Assembly (NCBI RefSeq): GCF_011074885.1 | Contig: NC_054689.1 | Coordinates: 2,294,001-2,358,000 of the forward strand | Origin: Brettanomyces bruxellensis | Taxonomy: Eukaryota; Ascomycota; Pichiomycetes; Pichiales; Pichiaceae | Length of the DNA: 64,000 nt | Direction of reading: 5' to 3' | Shown: piece by piece, positions 10,784 to 20,163 of the stretch | Layout: every line of letters starts with the position of its first letter | How positions within the stretch are numbered: the stretch's first letter is position 1 | Program-made: the position numbers and the translations under genes | The notes under the pieces: generated by a model | Told to the model about the DNA's origin: nothing | The model's input: the letters and a program-made list of their open reading frames with translations, nothing else | The model's database searches: none

Positions 10784-11818
10784 ATGGCCGAAGTTGCTTA
10801 TCCTCAACATAAATCAACACTTCTACATCCGATTCCAATAATGAGTATAACATCTGCTGCGCCTATGACTGGACGGGTAACCGTTAATGAGGTATCGGAA
10901 CTGCCTGTCGCTACTTCCTCATCAACAGATTTGCATTCTATACACATTCCACCGTATGCTTCTGGAAACCAATTCCCGAAGTCAAGGATTTCCGGTTTTT
11001 CCGGAAATACCTATCATGGTGATGTGACTTCGAGCATATCGCATCCGGAACTGGTGGTTGCAACAAAGCCGGTGCTTGCCCACAACTCGATATCGTTGGC
11101 ACTACCCTCGTTTTCGGATTTAGAGTCAAAATCCCGCGGTAGAGAACAACTTCCGAACCTATCAGCCGTTTTGAACAAAATACAATACGAGCAGAGACTT
11201 CCGTTACCAAAGCCAACTATTCCGGTAGCATCCACGGCACATTCCGCTTACACTCAATACTATGATGCAATACATAAGCACGAATATCCGGCATCAATTT
11301 TTACGCATCCATATGGTGGTCCCGGCATATCTGTGATGCATACAATGTCGGTTTCAAGTCCGGTTTCCCGGCCACAATACCCTCTTCCACCGATGTATGG
11401 TCTTTCTACTGATTCAAATCAGTATCCGTCTGAAATACATCCTTCATCCAGTAGTGCAGTTACATCCAGTCCCTATGTTGGCTCCATCCACAAGAATATT
11501 CGCAATAATTATACACGTGGTGTGTCATCCTCAATATCTGCATCCTCCACTACACCTAAGGTGAATGTTGGAACAAAAAGACGCGGCAAGAGTGTTGGCT
11601 CCCGCAGATATCAATGTAAGATATGCTCGAAGTTTTTCACAACATCCGGCCATCTTGCACGGCACACACGTATTCACACGGGGGTGAAAAATCACGTTTG
11701 TCCGTTCGAAGGCTGTAATGCCCGATTCTCCAGACAGGACAACTGTATGCAACACTACAAAACACACCTTAATGGCAAGAAATCAAGGAGGAGGCCGAAG
11801 CAGGAGAGGCGTATATGA
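10784..11818 (+). CDS. NRG1: C2H2 zinc-finger repressor, NRG1/NRG2-like
   Basis: Sequence-specific DNA-binding regulator, in yeasts a repressor (through Tup1-Ssn6) of glucose-repressed, stress and filamentation genes. The 344-residue protein has a low-complexity Ser/Pro/Thr/Tyr-rich N-terminal 275 residues with no recognised fold. Two C2H2 fingers follow at the extreme C-terminus: finger 1 CKICSKFFTTSGHLARHTRIH and finger 2 CPFEGCNARFSRQDNCMQHYKTH, ending in a basic RRRPKQERR tail. The TTSGHLARH and FSRQDNC helices are characteristic of the Nrg1/Nrg2 family. The N-terminus has diverged, so NRG1 and NRG2 cannot be distinguished. ATG at 10784; an upstream open frame (10231-10629) does not join it. 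Confidence 0.82.
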   Translation: MAEVAYPQHKSTLLHPIPIMSITSAAPMTGRVTVNEVSELPVATSSSTDLHSIHIPPYASGNQFPKSRISGFSGNTYHGDVTSSISHPELVVATKPVLAHNSISLALPSFSDLESKSRGREQLPNLSAVLNKIQYEQRLPLPKPTIPVASTAHSAYTQYYDAIHKHEYPASIFTHPYGGPGISVMHTMSVSSPVSRPQYPLPPMYGLSTDSNQYPSEIHPSSSSAVTSSPYVGSIHKNIRNNYTRGVSSSISASSTTPKVNVGTKRRGKSVGSRRYQCKICSKFFTTSGHLARHTRIHTGVKNHVCPFEGCNARFSRQDNCMQHYKTHLNGKKSRRRPKQERRI

Positions 11819-13075
11819 CAGAGGTCTTATTTCCTGGAGTGCTTGGTGATATGAGAGTTTTTGAATATCGCTGAATCCTCTCTAATCTACCCAGTGTCGT
11901 TTATATCAATCCTATATCTTCCGGTGAATGATGTATGCACTATGGGGTGCATGCTGCACATGGGGAGGAGATATGCTAGAAAGCATCTTCCATCGCTATT
12001 GCTATACTTCATTTTGCTTCCATCGTCATAATTCTATTGTTATGTTATCATCTATCATCATCTCTTGACGTCACATTCGATGAGATCGCATTTCTACATC
12101 TCCTATATCTCTGCTTGCCTTTTATGCCTTATTTGATATCTTTTTTGTTCTCTTTTTATTTTCACCAACTATTGACTTTATTTATCGTTTACATGGGTTT
12201 TTCTTTTATCGTTCTGTTTTCTCCCTCTTTTTTTTTTCTGGATTTATGTTCAACGAGCATTCTATATATTAATGGGGTTAAATGAAATCACCTTTCTTGG
12301 AGTTTTGGTCTTTGTTGGGCCCGATGTGGTGTTTCCCACTTCCTTTACCTTGTAGGTTCGGCGTTTGATGGTCTGAAAGCGGGCTGTGCAGGCGGTAATG
12401 TGCGTCATAAATAAACTAATCTCCGATTATTTGCAACACAGTATTAGCTTATCGGGCCGGGAGTAAGCTTTACGACCCAAAGTTGTTTGCATTAAATATT
12501 TTGGCTAAGTTTACAACCGTTCAAGATGTTTTTGAGTTCGAGCTAAAATGAGGCTTCTCGTTTGGATGCCTCGATTAATCTACAATGTACGAGATATTCA
12601 ATTGTTACAATGAATATGTCAAACTAGATTTTCCCCAAAAAAAAATCACGCTATTCTGCTGAGATTGACTGAGGAGCATGGCATTTGTCAGATGTTATTT
12701 TAACATGCTGTTATCAGCGCGAAGAAAACATTGAGATGTCGGAATATCCTGGCTATTGGAACAATGCTAGTGCTCTGACTTTTTTTTTTTACTACGCTAA
12801 AATTTAACGATGAAAAATAATTCCAGCCTTGTACTTAGTGTTCTCATCCTCGCACATAAACGAGCTGAATCGACCACTTTATAAAGCATCTAACATTTCC
12901 AGGTGGCTTCCCGACCCGAATTCTAGCAGCCTATACTTTATCTATTTTAGCTTCATCATAGAGAAATTACGTCTTCGATAGATCTAACTTAAGCACTACT
13001 CTTTTTATTGCCCGCATACTCTGCTTATAGATCATCGGCACCACCCTGTATATATAGCATATTATACACATCAAA
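11819..13075. other. Spacer NRG1-like/HEM13
   Basis: A 1.26 kb spacer. A TATAAA at 12880-12885 lies about 190 bases ahead of HEM13 and is a plausible TATA box; a TATATATA at 13049-13056 is only 20 bases from the ATG and is less likely to act as one. A poly(T) run lies near 12780-12790. The open frame at 12037-12285 is a low-complexity hydrophobic reading with no family resemblance. Confidence 0.45.
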
Positions 13076-14047
13076 ATGTCCGCTGAACCAAAGGAATCCG
13101 TCTTGGATGCAAGTCTCCCAATCAGAGAGCAGATGGAAAGGCTTGTTAGGCAAAAGCAGGCCCAGATTGTGGCTGGTCTTGAATCAGTTGGAACGAAGAA
13201 ATTCCACCCAGACGAGTGGAAAAGAGGTCAGAATGGAGGAGGCGGTCGATCCATGGTTTTGGCCGATGGTACCACTTTCGAAAAAGCCGGTGTGAACGTT
13301 TCTGCAGTTCACGGAACCCTCCCTGCTGCAGCAATCACGAGAATGAAGCCAGACCACAAGAATATCAAGACAGATGCTGATGGAACTGTTCAGTTTTACG
13401 CATGTGGCTTGAGTATGGTTATTCATCCTTGGAACCCTCACGCTCCAACCACTCATTTGAACTACAGATACTTTGAAATCAGCAGCAAAGATGGAACTCC
13501 TCAAACATGGTGGTTCGGTGGTGGTGCAGACTTGACACCTTCATATCTTTATCCAGAAGATGCCAAATTGTTCCACAAGATCCAGAAGGAGGCTTTGGAT
13601 CCATTCGGAAAGGATTTGTACCCACGTTTCAAGAAGTGGGCAGATAGCTACTACTACATTCCTTTCAGAGGCGAGACCAGAGGTATCGGAGGAACATTCT
13701 TTGATGATTTCAACGAGATGCCAGCCCAGAGATGCTTGGAGATGTGTGAGAGCTGTTTTGACGCTTTCTTGCCAGCATACTTGCCAATCATGAAAAAGAG
13801 GAAGGACATGAGCTATACCCCTGAGGAGAAGCAGTGGCAGCAAATCAGAAGAGGCAGATATGTCGAATTCAACCTTGTTGTTGACAGGGGCACCAAGTTT
13901 GGTCTTGAGACTCCGGGATCAAGAGTTGAGTCTATTTTGATGACAATGCCTAAGACTGCCACTTGGCTATACAATTATGAGCCAAAGGAGGGCACCCGTG
14001 AGGCTGAGTTGTTGAAGGTTACCAGAAATCCTATTGAATGGGCTTGA
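13076..14047 (+). CDS. HEM13: Coproporphyrinogen III oxidase (oxygen-dependent)
   Basis: Catalyses the oxygen-dependent double decarboxylation of coproporphyrinogen III to protoporphyrinogen IX in heme synthesis; cytosolic in yeasts, and no presequence is seen here. The 323-residue protein is full length for the family. Conserved blocks include [48 protein letters not shown] and [12 protein letters not shown]. The family signature around residues 184-210 reads [21 protein letters not shown] followed by TFFDD. As I recall the consensus, it has Cys after KW, His before the Arg, and an aliphatic residue where this has Thr, so three signature positions differ. The rest is well conserved. It could be a diverged paralog or a lineage variant. 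ATG at 13076. Confidence 0.93.
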   Translation: MSAEPKESVLDASLPIREQMERLVRQKQAQIVAGLESVGTKKFHPDEWKRGQNGGGGRSMVLADGTTFEKAGVNVSAVHGTLPAAAITRMKPDHKNIKTDADGTVQFYACGLSMVIHPWNPHAPTTHLNYRYFEISSKDGTPQTWWFGGGADLTPSYLYPEDAKLFHKIQKEALDPFGKDLYPRFKKWADSYYYIPFRGETRGIGGTFFDDFNEMPAQRCLEMCESCFDAFLPAYLPIMKKRKDMSYTPEEKQWQQIRRGRYVEFNLVVDRGTKFGLETPGSRVESILMTMPKTATWLYNYEPKEGTREAELLKVTRNPIEWA

Positions 14048-15144
14048 GGTGAACCGTTGATGTTTGTCTCTACTCGTTTTGTTCTGTTCATTCGACGTGT
14101 TGCTTTTTTCCCGTTCTTTCTGTTACTTCTTGTTGTATTTATCGTCCAATGAAAGAGGAGGGGAGACAGATTGGCTTATTTACTTTTCTGCTGTTCCAGC
14201 ATCTCATGGTAGATCTTATTTTATGTTCATGATAATGAGTCGTATTTTTTATTTTCATTAAATGTGCTGTAGTTTTCTCTAGCGTAATGTATCTATTAGT
14301 AAGTAGACTTCCGGCTGGACAATGTGTGCTGTATTTTTATACTTATTAGGCAATGTTAGGCCATAGAGCAATGCGGTGGGGCTTATAGTTATAATTAATT
14401 GTATAAGCCCGCGTATCATTTAATTTATTAAGAACAATCTGGGTGGTCGTAAATTGTTTCTCGGCAATTGTTGTGCAGAAACACAAACACAATCCATGCG
14501 CTAACGGGAATTCAACAGCAAAAATGCATTCTGAAAAAAAAAAAAAAACTGAAACGGGAAATACATTCGCTTTAATATTATGGGGCATTTTTTTGGCCCT
14601 AGATCATTGGATCAACCTCCGGATAACAGGAGAGATGATAATCCCAGAAAAGATGTGCGAACAGGGTACTCAATAGTTGCATTATAAGATTTCATGACAA
14701 AGTATCATTTGGTACGTTCGTATTTAAAAACAAATATAAGCCCCTGAAAAATATTTCGGGATATCAAATATCAATATCCGATGGTCCAGTGACCATTTAT
14801 TTTCTGCACAACAATTTGCGATGGAGATTTACCTTCTTTCAGTAATCTCCGAGACTTTTTCCTTTATCTAAAACTTTAGGCGTCTTTCGGATAGTCTGTG
14901 GGCAACGAACGACAAAAAAAATAATAATATAAAAAATATTTCCGTAGCTTGCGTTTTTTTGAAAAAAAAAATTAGGATCTTTATCGTTTGCATATCTGCC
15001 CTGAGTATTTCATTTCAACAACATAAGTGAATCAGTAATATTTACATCCATCCAATTTTATTTTGTTGTTTTTGAATCTTCCACATTCAATTCATTCACG
15101 ATTCATTTGGCTCCTTTACTCTCAAGACTTCTTAAGCCAAGAAT
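14048..15144. other. Spacer HEM13/MNN4; possible site of a missed MNN4 first exon
   Basis: A 1.1 kb spacer with poly(A) runs near 14527-14540 and 14960. The downstream MNN4 frame lacks an ATG ahead of its membrane anchor, so this region might hold a short first exon. A short ATG-started frame near 14692 runs into GTACGT, a 5' splice-site-like word, but I see no convincing branch point before 15145, so this is weak. Confidence 0.3.
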
Positions 15145-17727
15145 GTGGTACAGAGGTTGAAGAGAAAGAGACGATTTGTGTCCGTCTTTGCACTCGTCTG
15201 TACCATATATCTTTTCTTTTTCACCATTTATTCCCAAAGAAGAGCCTCAATTAACAGTTTAAGGACATTGATCAAGGGCAAGTTTGACACGGCAGATGAT
15301 TTGTTGTTGACACTTGAGAAGAAATTCAAGTCTATGAACGTGTTTTTTGATTACAACAAATACTGGAAATATTACACTGGTCTGCACGATTATAATCTCC
15401 AGCTGGATCCGGATGATTACAAAAAGGTCAGAGAGTCTAAATTGTATTATGATCCACGTATTACGTTTGCTGTTTATATTCATCACATAAAAAAGCTTAT
15501 GGAATCTCGTTCGGAAGGCCAAAAAGATCCAATCACCATCCCATTTTCCTGGCAGGACTGGGTTGATTTATCATACTTGAATCAGTATTTGGAGTATGAC
15601 GAGGTGGAAAAGCCAACTTGCTACGATATTCTTCATCATGGTCTGGATTACAAGCCAGCTCTGAAAGGAAGACCCACAAAGACCAAGGCCAAGCAAAAGA
15701 AAATCAAAGAGTTTGATGCACAACCATGCGTGGATAACAGTGATTATAAGGGCAACGTTCCAAAGAAGTTATTACCTGGCTTTAACATACAAGGACACAC
15801 ACTTACGACATTTTTCCTTGAAAAGAAGGTACATGCAAAATCATACGTTTTGTCATCTTTCCCGCTACCAAATTCGATTGTATTTCTTTCCAAGGATGGT
15901 ACCTATTCAGTCGTTCCAGATAAAGATGTCAACATGATAAATAGTGGTCTTTTTGACGATTATGTTAAGGATGTGTCCAGCTCGCATTCCAAAAAACAAA
16001 CCGTTTTAGTCGACCCTGTTGATGAGTATGATGAGCTGCAACTTCAGGCCCCTGCAAAGAAAGGCGACCGGGATTTCAGCAGAATTTTCTCGGAAGAGAA
16101 CAATTACGAGTATCTCGAACCGATGAACGATTTTTACTATGATTATACTGGTATAGTGAAAGATTTAAGAGCCAAAGGGGATAAGCTATCTCCACAGGAG
16201 AAAAGACATTTGGAGTCACTTGAATATTCTTTATCGATAGACGAATCCTCACTCCCAAAAGCGTTCCAAGAGGTTAATATTATTTGGCCCGAGAATTACA
16301 ATGGACACCGTGTGAAGGAAAATGGAGCTCACTACGATTGGAGATTCTTTGACGGGTTCATCTCGGAGTCAAAACTTAATGTTTATGACGATACAAACGA
16401 AAAGCGTAAGCTGATATTACACAGAATGGTCCATACATGGCTACAGTTTACATTTAGAACGGGCATACTTTCAATTCTTGCCCATGGATCGTTGCTTTCC
16501 TGGTGGTGGGATGGGTTGGTTTTTGAATGGGATGATGATATTGATGTCCAGATGCCTATCATGGAACTTGATAAATTTTGTGCCGCCTACAATGGATCAA
16601 TGATTGTCGAAGACGTGAATCAAGGCTTTAGCAAGTATTACGTTGACTGCAGTACATCGATAACGCATCGTGCCCATGCCAATGGCCTTAACAACATAGA
16701 TGCTCGATTTATCGATGTGGACAGTGGTATGTATATTGACATTACCGGGTTGGCAATCACCGGTTCACCGGGAATGCCTAATAGATTCCATGATCGGTGG
16801 AAAGATCTCAGGGAGCATCCGGAGAAGGTTCTTGATCCAGGACTCACTTTTCCTCAAGATGTCTGGAGTAAGTTACTTGATGAAGAAAGAAAAAATAAGG
16901 AAGCAGAAGAAGCCAAAGGAAAAGAAGTTGAAGGGAAAGAAAGTGGCAAGGTTGTTGAAAATGTGGTTAAAGATACGGAGTCTGGTAAAGTGGACAAGAA
17001 CTCTGAAGGTGGGAAATCTGAGGATGACACCAAAAATAACGAAAACCCTCCTTTGGATAAGAGATCGGTACATAGAACTGAGGCGCGGGCGGATGAAAGA
17101 AGAAGAAATGCCATGCTTTTGGCAAGAACGAGAGCAAGGAAGACCCAAACGGAGCTTAAGATATACTTTGACAGAAATGCAAAGATGCATCTCTTCAATT
17201 GCAGGAATAATCATTTCTATTCCTATGAGGAGATGGTTCCTTTGCAGCTCTCATCTATGGAGGGAGCATCGGCTATTGTTCCACGAGATTATGAGGGTGT
17301 TATAACTTCCGAATATTCGCGAGGATTACGCCGTAAGTCGTTTCAAAAGTATGTGTATGCTGAGGATTTACGTTTCTGGATTCCGCTTAGCAGAATACGT
17401 GCATTGCTACGTGCAGATGCCAAGACTAGTATCCAAAGCCGACTCATAAAATATCTCTTTTCGCACAGGTTGCAAGCATTGTCAAGGTTATTAGAGGACG
17501 ATGAAATAATGAAGGAATTCTATTTAACACATAGGGCAACACGTGATCATCTGGATGAGATGAGACTCAGAAACAAGGGTATAATGAAGAAAATGACGGA
17601 AAGTGACAAGAAGGAGTATTCGAACCTAATGGACCATTATAAAGAATACAGAAAGCCAATGAGGAAGGATTATCATAATTACATAGCTGAGGTGGAGTAC
17701 TTCGAGCATCATAATCCTCCCCAATGA
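15145..17727 (+). CDS. MNN4: Mannosylphosphate transfer protein, MNN4/LicD family (start uncertain)
   Basis: Golgi type II membrane protein needed to add mannosylphosphate to N-glycans, the source of negative charge on the yeast cell wall. The frame reads a basic tail (QRLKRKRR), a single membrane anchor (about residues 12-30, FVSVFALVCTIYLFFFTIYS), a stem, then the LicD-type core with AHGSLLSWWWDGLVFEWDDD at about residues 448-468. A Lys/Glu-rich insertion follows at about 580-635. The frame has no ATG before residue 64 (15334), which would delete the anchor; it opens after a TAA at 15133 and the first codon here is GTG. An ATG at 15143 is out of frame by one base. I infer a one-base loss next to that ATG, or a missed 5' exon. 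The C-terminus at 17727 is secure. Confidence 0.8.
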   Translation: MVQRLKRKRRFVSVFALVCTIYLFFFTIYSQRRASINSLRTLIKGKFDTADDLLLTLEKKFKSMNVFFDYNKYWKYYTGLHDYNLQLDPDDYKKVRESKLYYDPRITFAVYIHHIKKLMESRSEGQKDPITIPFSWQDWVDLSYLNQYLEYDEVEKPTCYDILHHGLDYKPALKGRPTKTKAKQKKIKEFDAQPCVDNSDYKGNVPKKLLPGFNIQGHTLTTFFLEKKVHAKSYVLSSFPLPNSIVFLSKDGTYSVVPDKDVNMINSGLFDDYVKDVSSSHSKKQTVLVDPVDEYDELQLQAPAKKGDRDFSRIFSEENNYEYLEPMNDFYYDYTGIVKDLRAKGDKLSPQEKRHLESLEYSLSIDESSLPKAFQEVNIIWPENYNGHRVKENGAHYDWRFFDGFISESKLNVYDDTNEKRKLILHRMVHTWLQFTFRTGILSILAHGSLLSWWWDGLVFEWDDDIDVQMPIMELDKFCAAYNGSMIVEDVNQGFSKYYVDCSTSITHRAHANGLNNIDARFIDVDSGMYIDITGLAITGSPGMPNRFHDRWKDLREHPEKVLDPGLTFPQDVWSKLLDEERKNKEAEEAKGKEVEGKESGKVVENVVKDTESGKVDKNSEGGKSEDDTKNNENPPLDKRSVHRTEARADERRRNAMLLARTRARKTQTELKIYFDRNAKMHLFNCRNNHFYSYEEMVPLQLSSMEGASAIVPRDYEGVITSEYSRGLRRKSFQKYVYAEDLRFWIPLSRIRALLRADAKTSIQSRLIKYLFSHRLQALSRLLEDDEIMKEFYLTHRATRDHLDEMRLRNKGIMKKMTESDKKEYSNLMDHYKEYRKPMRKDYHNYIAEVEYFEHHNPPQ

Positions 17728-17900
17728 GGATCTGCAGAAGATGTTTACATGTTAGGTAAATGTATGGATAAGAATTATGAATATTGGTAATACTTTTTTT
17801 TTTCTCTCTTTTTTTGACTTTTCACAACTAATGTGTCATCAATAAATTAACTAATTGTACAAATAATAAAGCAATCCAAATACATTTTAATAAACTTGTG

Positions 17901-19541
17901 TCAGTTATTCTCGATAGAGATACTTCCCTGGTCACACCATCCATGAATTGGTAGACAATTTAAATACTTGCACCATTTACAGCTCTCTGAGGCACTGGCC
18001 CCATTTTTAGCAAGATTCACAGCCAAAAATATGAAATAGAGAAGTACAAGAATTGCAGATACTCCTCTGGCAACACACCAGTAGATAAACTGTTTGTATC
18101 TTCGACACTCCAGAAAAGTAACGTTGCCAGGCCTGTTTTCGTAGAATTCCGGCTGGTAAACGAATTTGGGATCATCCAATAATGCAATGCTGAGGGCACA
18201 ACCAATCACAAAGCCACCAATGTGAGAAAAGTTGTCCAAACCGGGGAGAAAGCCCAAAAAGATCATAACCGCTATTTCAATCAATGACCCGCATAAATAC
18301 AAGTAATAGGCCCTTCGGGTCTTTAATGTAATGCCATAGTGTTCCGTGTTGCCATTAGTAATTAGTAAAATAAGATTAACTGCAATGCATGAGCCAAAAA
18401 GAGCCCCCGAAGCTCCCATGGATGCAATTCCTTCCGGTGTGAAGTTGGATCCCAAAAGAAAGCCGGATATTCCCGACGCCATGTAAATGATAGCATACCT
18501 TACCACACCTACAAACCTTTCAACTCTGCACCCCACAAAAAGCTGAAGACACAAGTTGAATAAGATATGGACAAATCCAGCATGAATGAATATTGCGGTG
18601 ATCATTCGGTACCACTGGTTTGGGTTGAGCTTTCCGGATCCATCTTTGCCAAACCCAGACATACCGCAAAGCTCTTCCAAAGAGCAAACATCTGTAGAAT
18701 ACGATGTGGAGTTTGGACACGGCCATTCAAGGCCCTCTTTATCGGTAATGCCATCTATATATGCCATGCATGGTGTATATCTAGCTCCCACGTTAATCTC
18801 AACATAGGAAGAAGGCCCTAGCATTGGGTTGAAGTACGGCTTAGTCTGGAAAACCGTTTTTGTATAAACACCCATCTTGATGAGTTCATAAAGAAACACT
18901 ATGCATTGGATTGCAGTCACTAATATCGTGAAGTAAGGAAGACCTGCAAATCGTTTTCCCCATAATACTCGGTGTATCTTGTCTGATTTTACGCGTTGAA
19001 TGTCCTCCTCCCTCGCATAATGCCGATCAAGATGAGAATGATGGTGATGATGATGATGGTAATGACGCCGATGGAAATCTTGATGATGAAGAGTAATTGG
19101 TACATTGTTTTCTGGAGAGTATGAACTGTCTAGTCCTTTTTGAGGCATGCCACCATTCACTAAACCGGCATTTCTTGTAGATATATCGGAAGCAGGAAAA
19201 GCGCTTGGAATGCTATTGAAATTCGGCAATGGTGGCAGGTTTTTCGTCTCTTCAGTTTGATTTTGACCATTTGTTTTCTTCAAATTGTTGATGCTTTCCG
19301 AGGAGGCGTATTCGTCCGAAAATGGATTTGCCGGCAGAAACGGGTTCAAGGTGTTCAAAGATGTTTTTGTTCCGGTATCGACTGTATATGTTTGATAATC
19401 TGATTTCTCTTTGCTGCCCAATGCATTCATTTCAATATCATCTTTAGATCTGGCCTGCTGCTTCCCATCATCCGAATCCTCGCTTAACTCAAAAGGATTC
19501 AACGGCAATGGCTTGTCCAAAGTGTCTTTTCCTGCATACAT
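17901..19541 (-). CDS. Rhomboid-family intramembrane serine protease
   Basis: Predicted secretory-pathway rhomboid, which cleaves membrane proteins within their transmembrane segments. The 546-residue protein has a long cytosolic N-terminus (about 200 residues) with a histidine-rich stretch at about 168-180, then a hydrophobic segment and the rhomboid core. The catalytic serine lies in MGASGALFGS (Ser378, codon 18408-18410) and the catalytic histidine in NFSHIGGFVIG (His440). The WYRMITAIFIHAGFVHILFN block of the family is present. A last hydrophobic segment near 500-520 gives the 6+1 topology usual for eukaryotic secretory rhomboids. A cysteine-rich tail (CKWCKYLNC) ends the protein. An upstream in-frame TTG extension was ignored; the first ATG is at 19541. 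Substrates are unknown; it is not the short Rbd2-type protein. Confidence 0.85.
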   Translation of the reverse strand: MYAGKDTLDKPLPLNPFELSEDSDDGKQQARSKDDIEMNALGSKEKSDYQTYTVDTGTKTSLNTLNPFLPANPFSDEYASSESINNLKKTNGQNQTEETKNLPPLPNFNSIPSAFPASDISTRNAGLVNGGMPQKGLDSSYSPENNVPITLHHQDFHRRHYHHHHHHHSHLDRHYAREEDIQRVKSDKIHRVLWGKRFAGLPYFTILVTAIQCIVFLYELIKMGVYTKTVFQTKPYFNPMLGPSSYVEINVGARYTPCMAYIDGITDKEGLEWPCPNSTSYSTDVCSLEELCGMSGFGKDGSGKLNPNQWYRMITAIFIHAGFVHILFNLCLQLFVGCRVERFVGVVRYAIIYMASGISGFLLGSNFTPEGIASMGASGALFGSCIAVNLILLITNGNTEHYGITLKTRRAYYLYLCGSLIEIAVMIFLGFLPGLDNFSHIGGFVIGCALSIALLDDPKFVYQPEFYENRPGNVTFLECRRYKQFIYWCVARGVSAILVLLYFIFLAVNLAKNGASASESCKWCKYLNCLPIHGWCDQGSISIENN

Positions 19542-20163
19542 GCTAAAGCGAATCAACCATATGACTAAATGCTATATTTATGCTATAATGAAAGCCAACT
19601 CACTCGGAATTCTATATATGGATCTAACTTCCAGGCTGTTCAAACCTTTGGCTTGTTTTCTAACCAGATGCAAAGGCAAGAAATTCTATGCCTTGCTTGT
19701 AAAGCTGTGGTGCCCAAAATGGATAATACTAAAGTATAGATAACTGTCTTTCGGAACCGGAATGGAGTGGAAAAAAATTCGAAGTACGTGTGGGACTTAA
19801 TGCTGCTCTACGTCATCTAAACTTTTTTTTTCAGTCCGATAGATTCGAAATTTCGGCTTCTATAGCCACGACACGTTTTTAGACGTATATTTACGTTTGA
19901 ACAGTGATTACATTCTCATTGATTCTAATCTAATTCATCAATTCTCATTCTATATACGTCAATTCTCATTTTACTCATCTATTATTTGATAGTGAAATCG
20001 TTAGGAATAAGTTTTTGGGACAATAATGAGGCCAGAATTTTAAATCACATCAATGTATCCTTTCATCAGAAATCTGAACCTAATCTCTAACCATTTCTTA
20101 TTACAATCTATCAATATCCTGAAATTTTAATCTGTTTATCTAGTACAAATACATATAGAAACA
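19542..20163. other. Spacer rhomboid 5' flank/ADP1 3' flank
   Basis: A 622-base spacer. ATTCTCATT occurs three times between 19912 and 19970 (twice as CAATTCTCATT), a small imperfect direct repeat in the 3' flank of ADP1. Nothing else recognisable. Confidence 0.4.
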
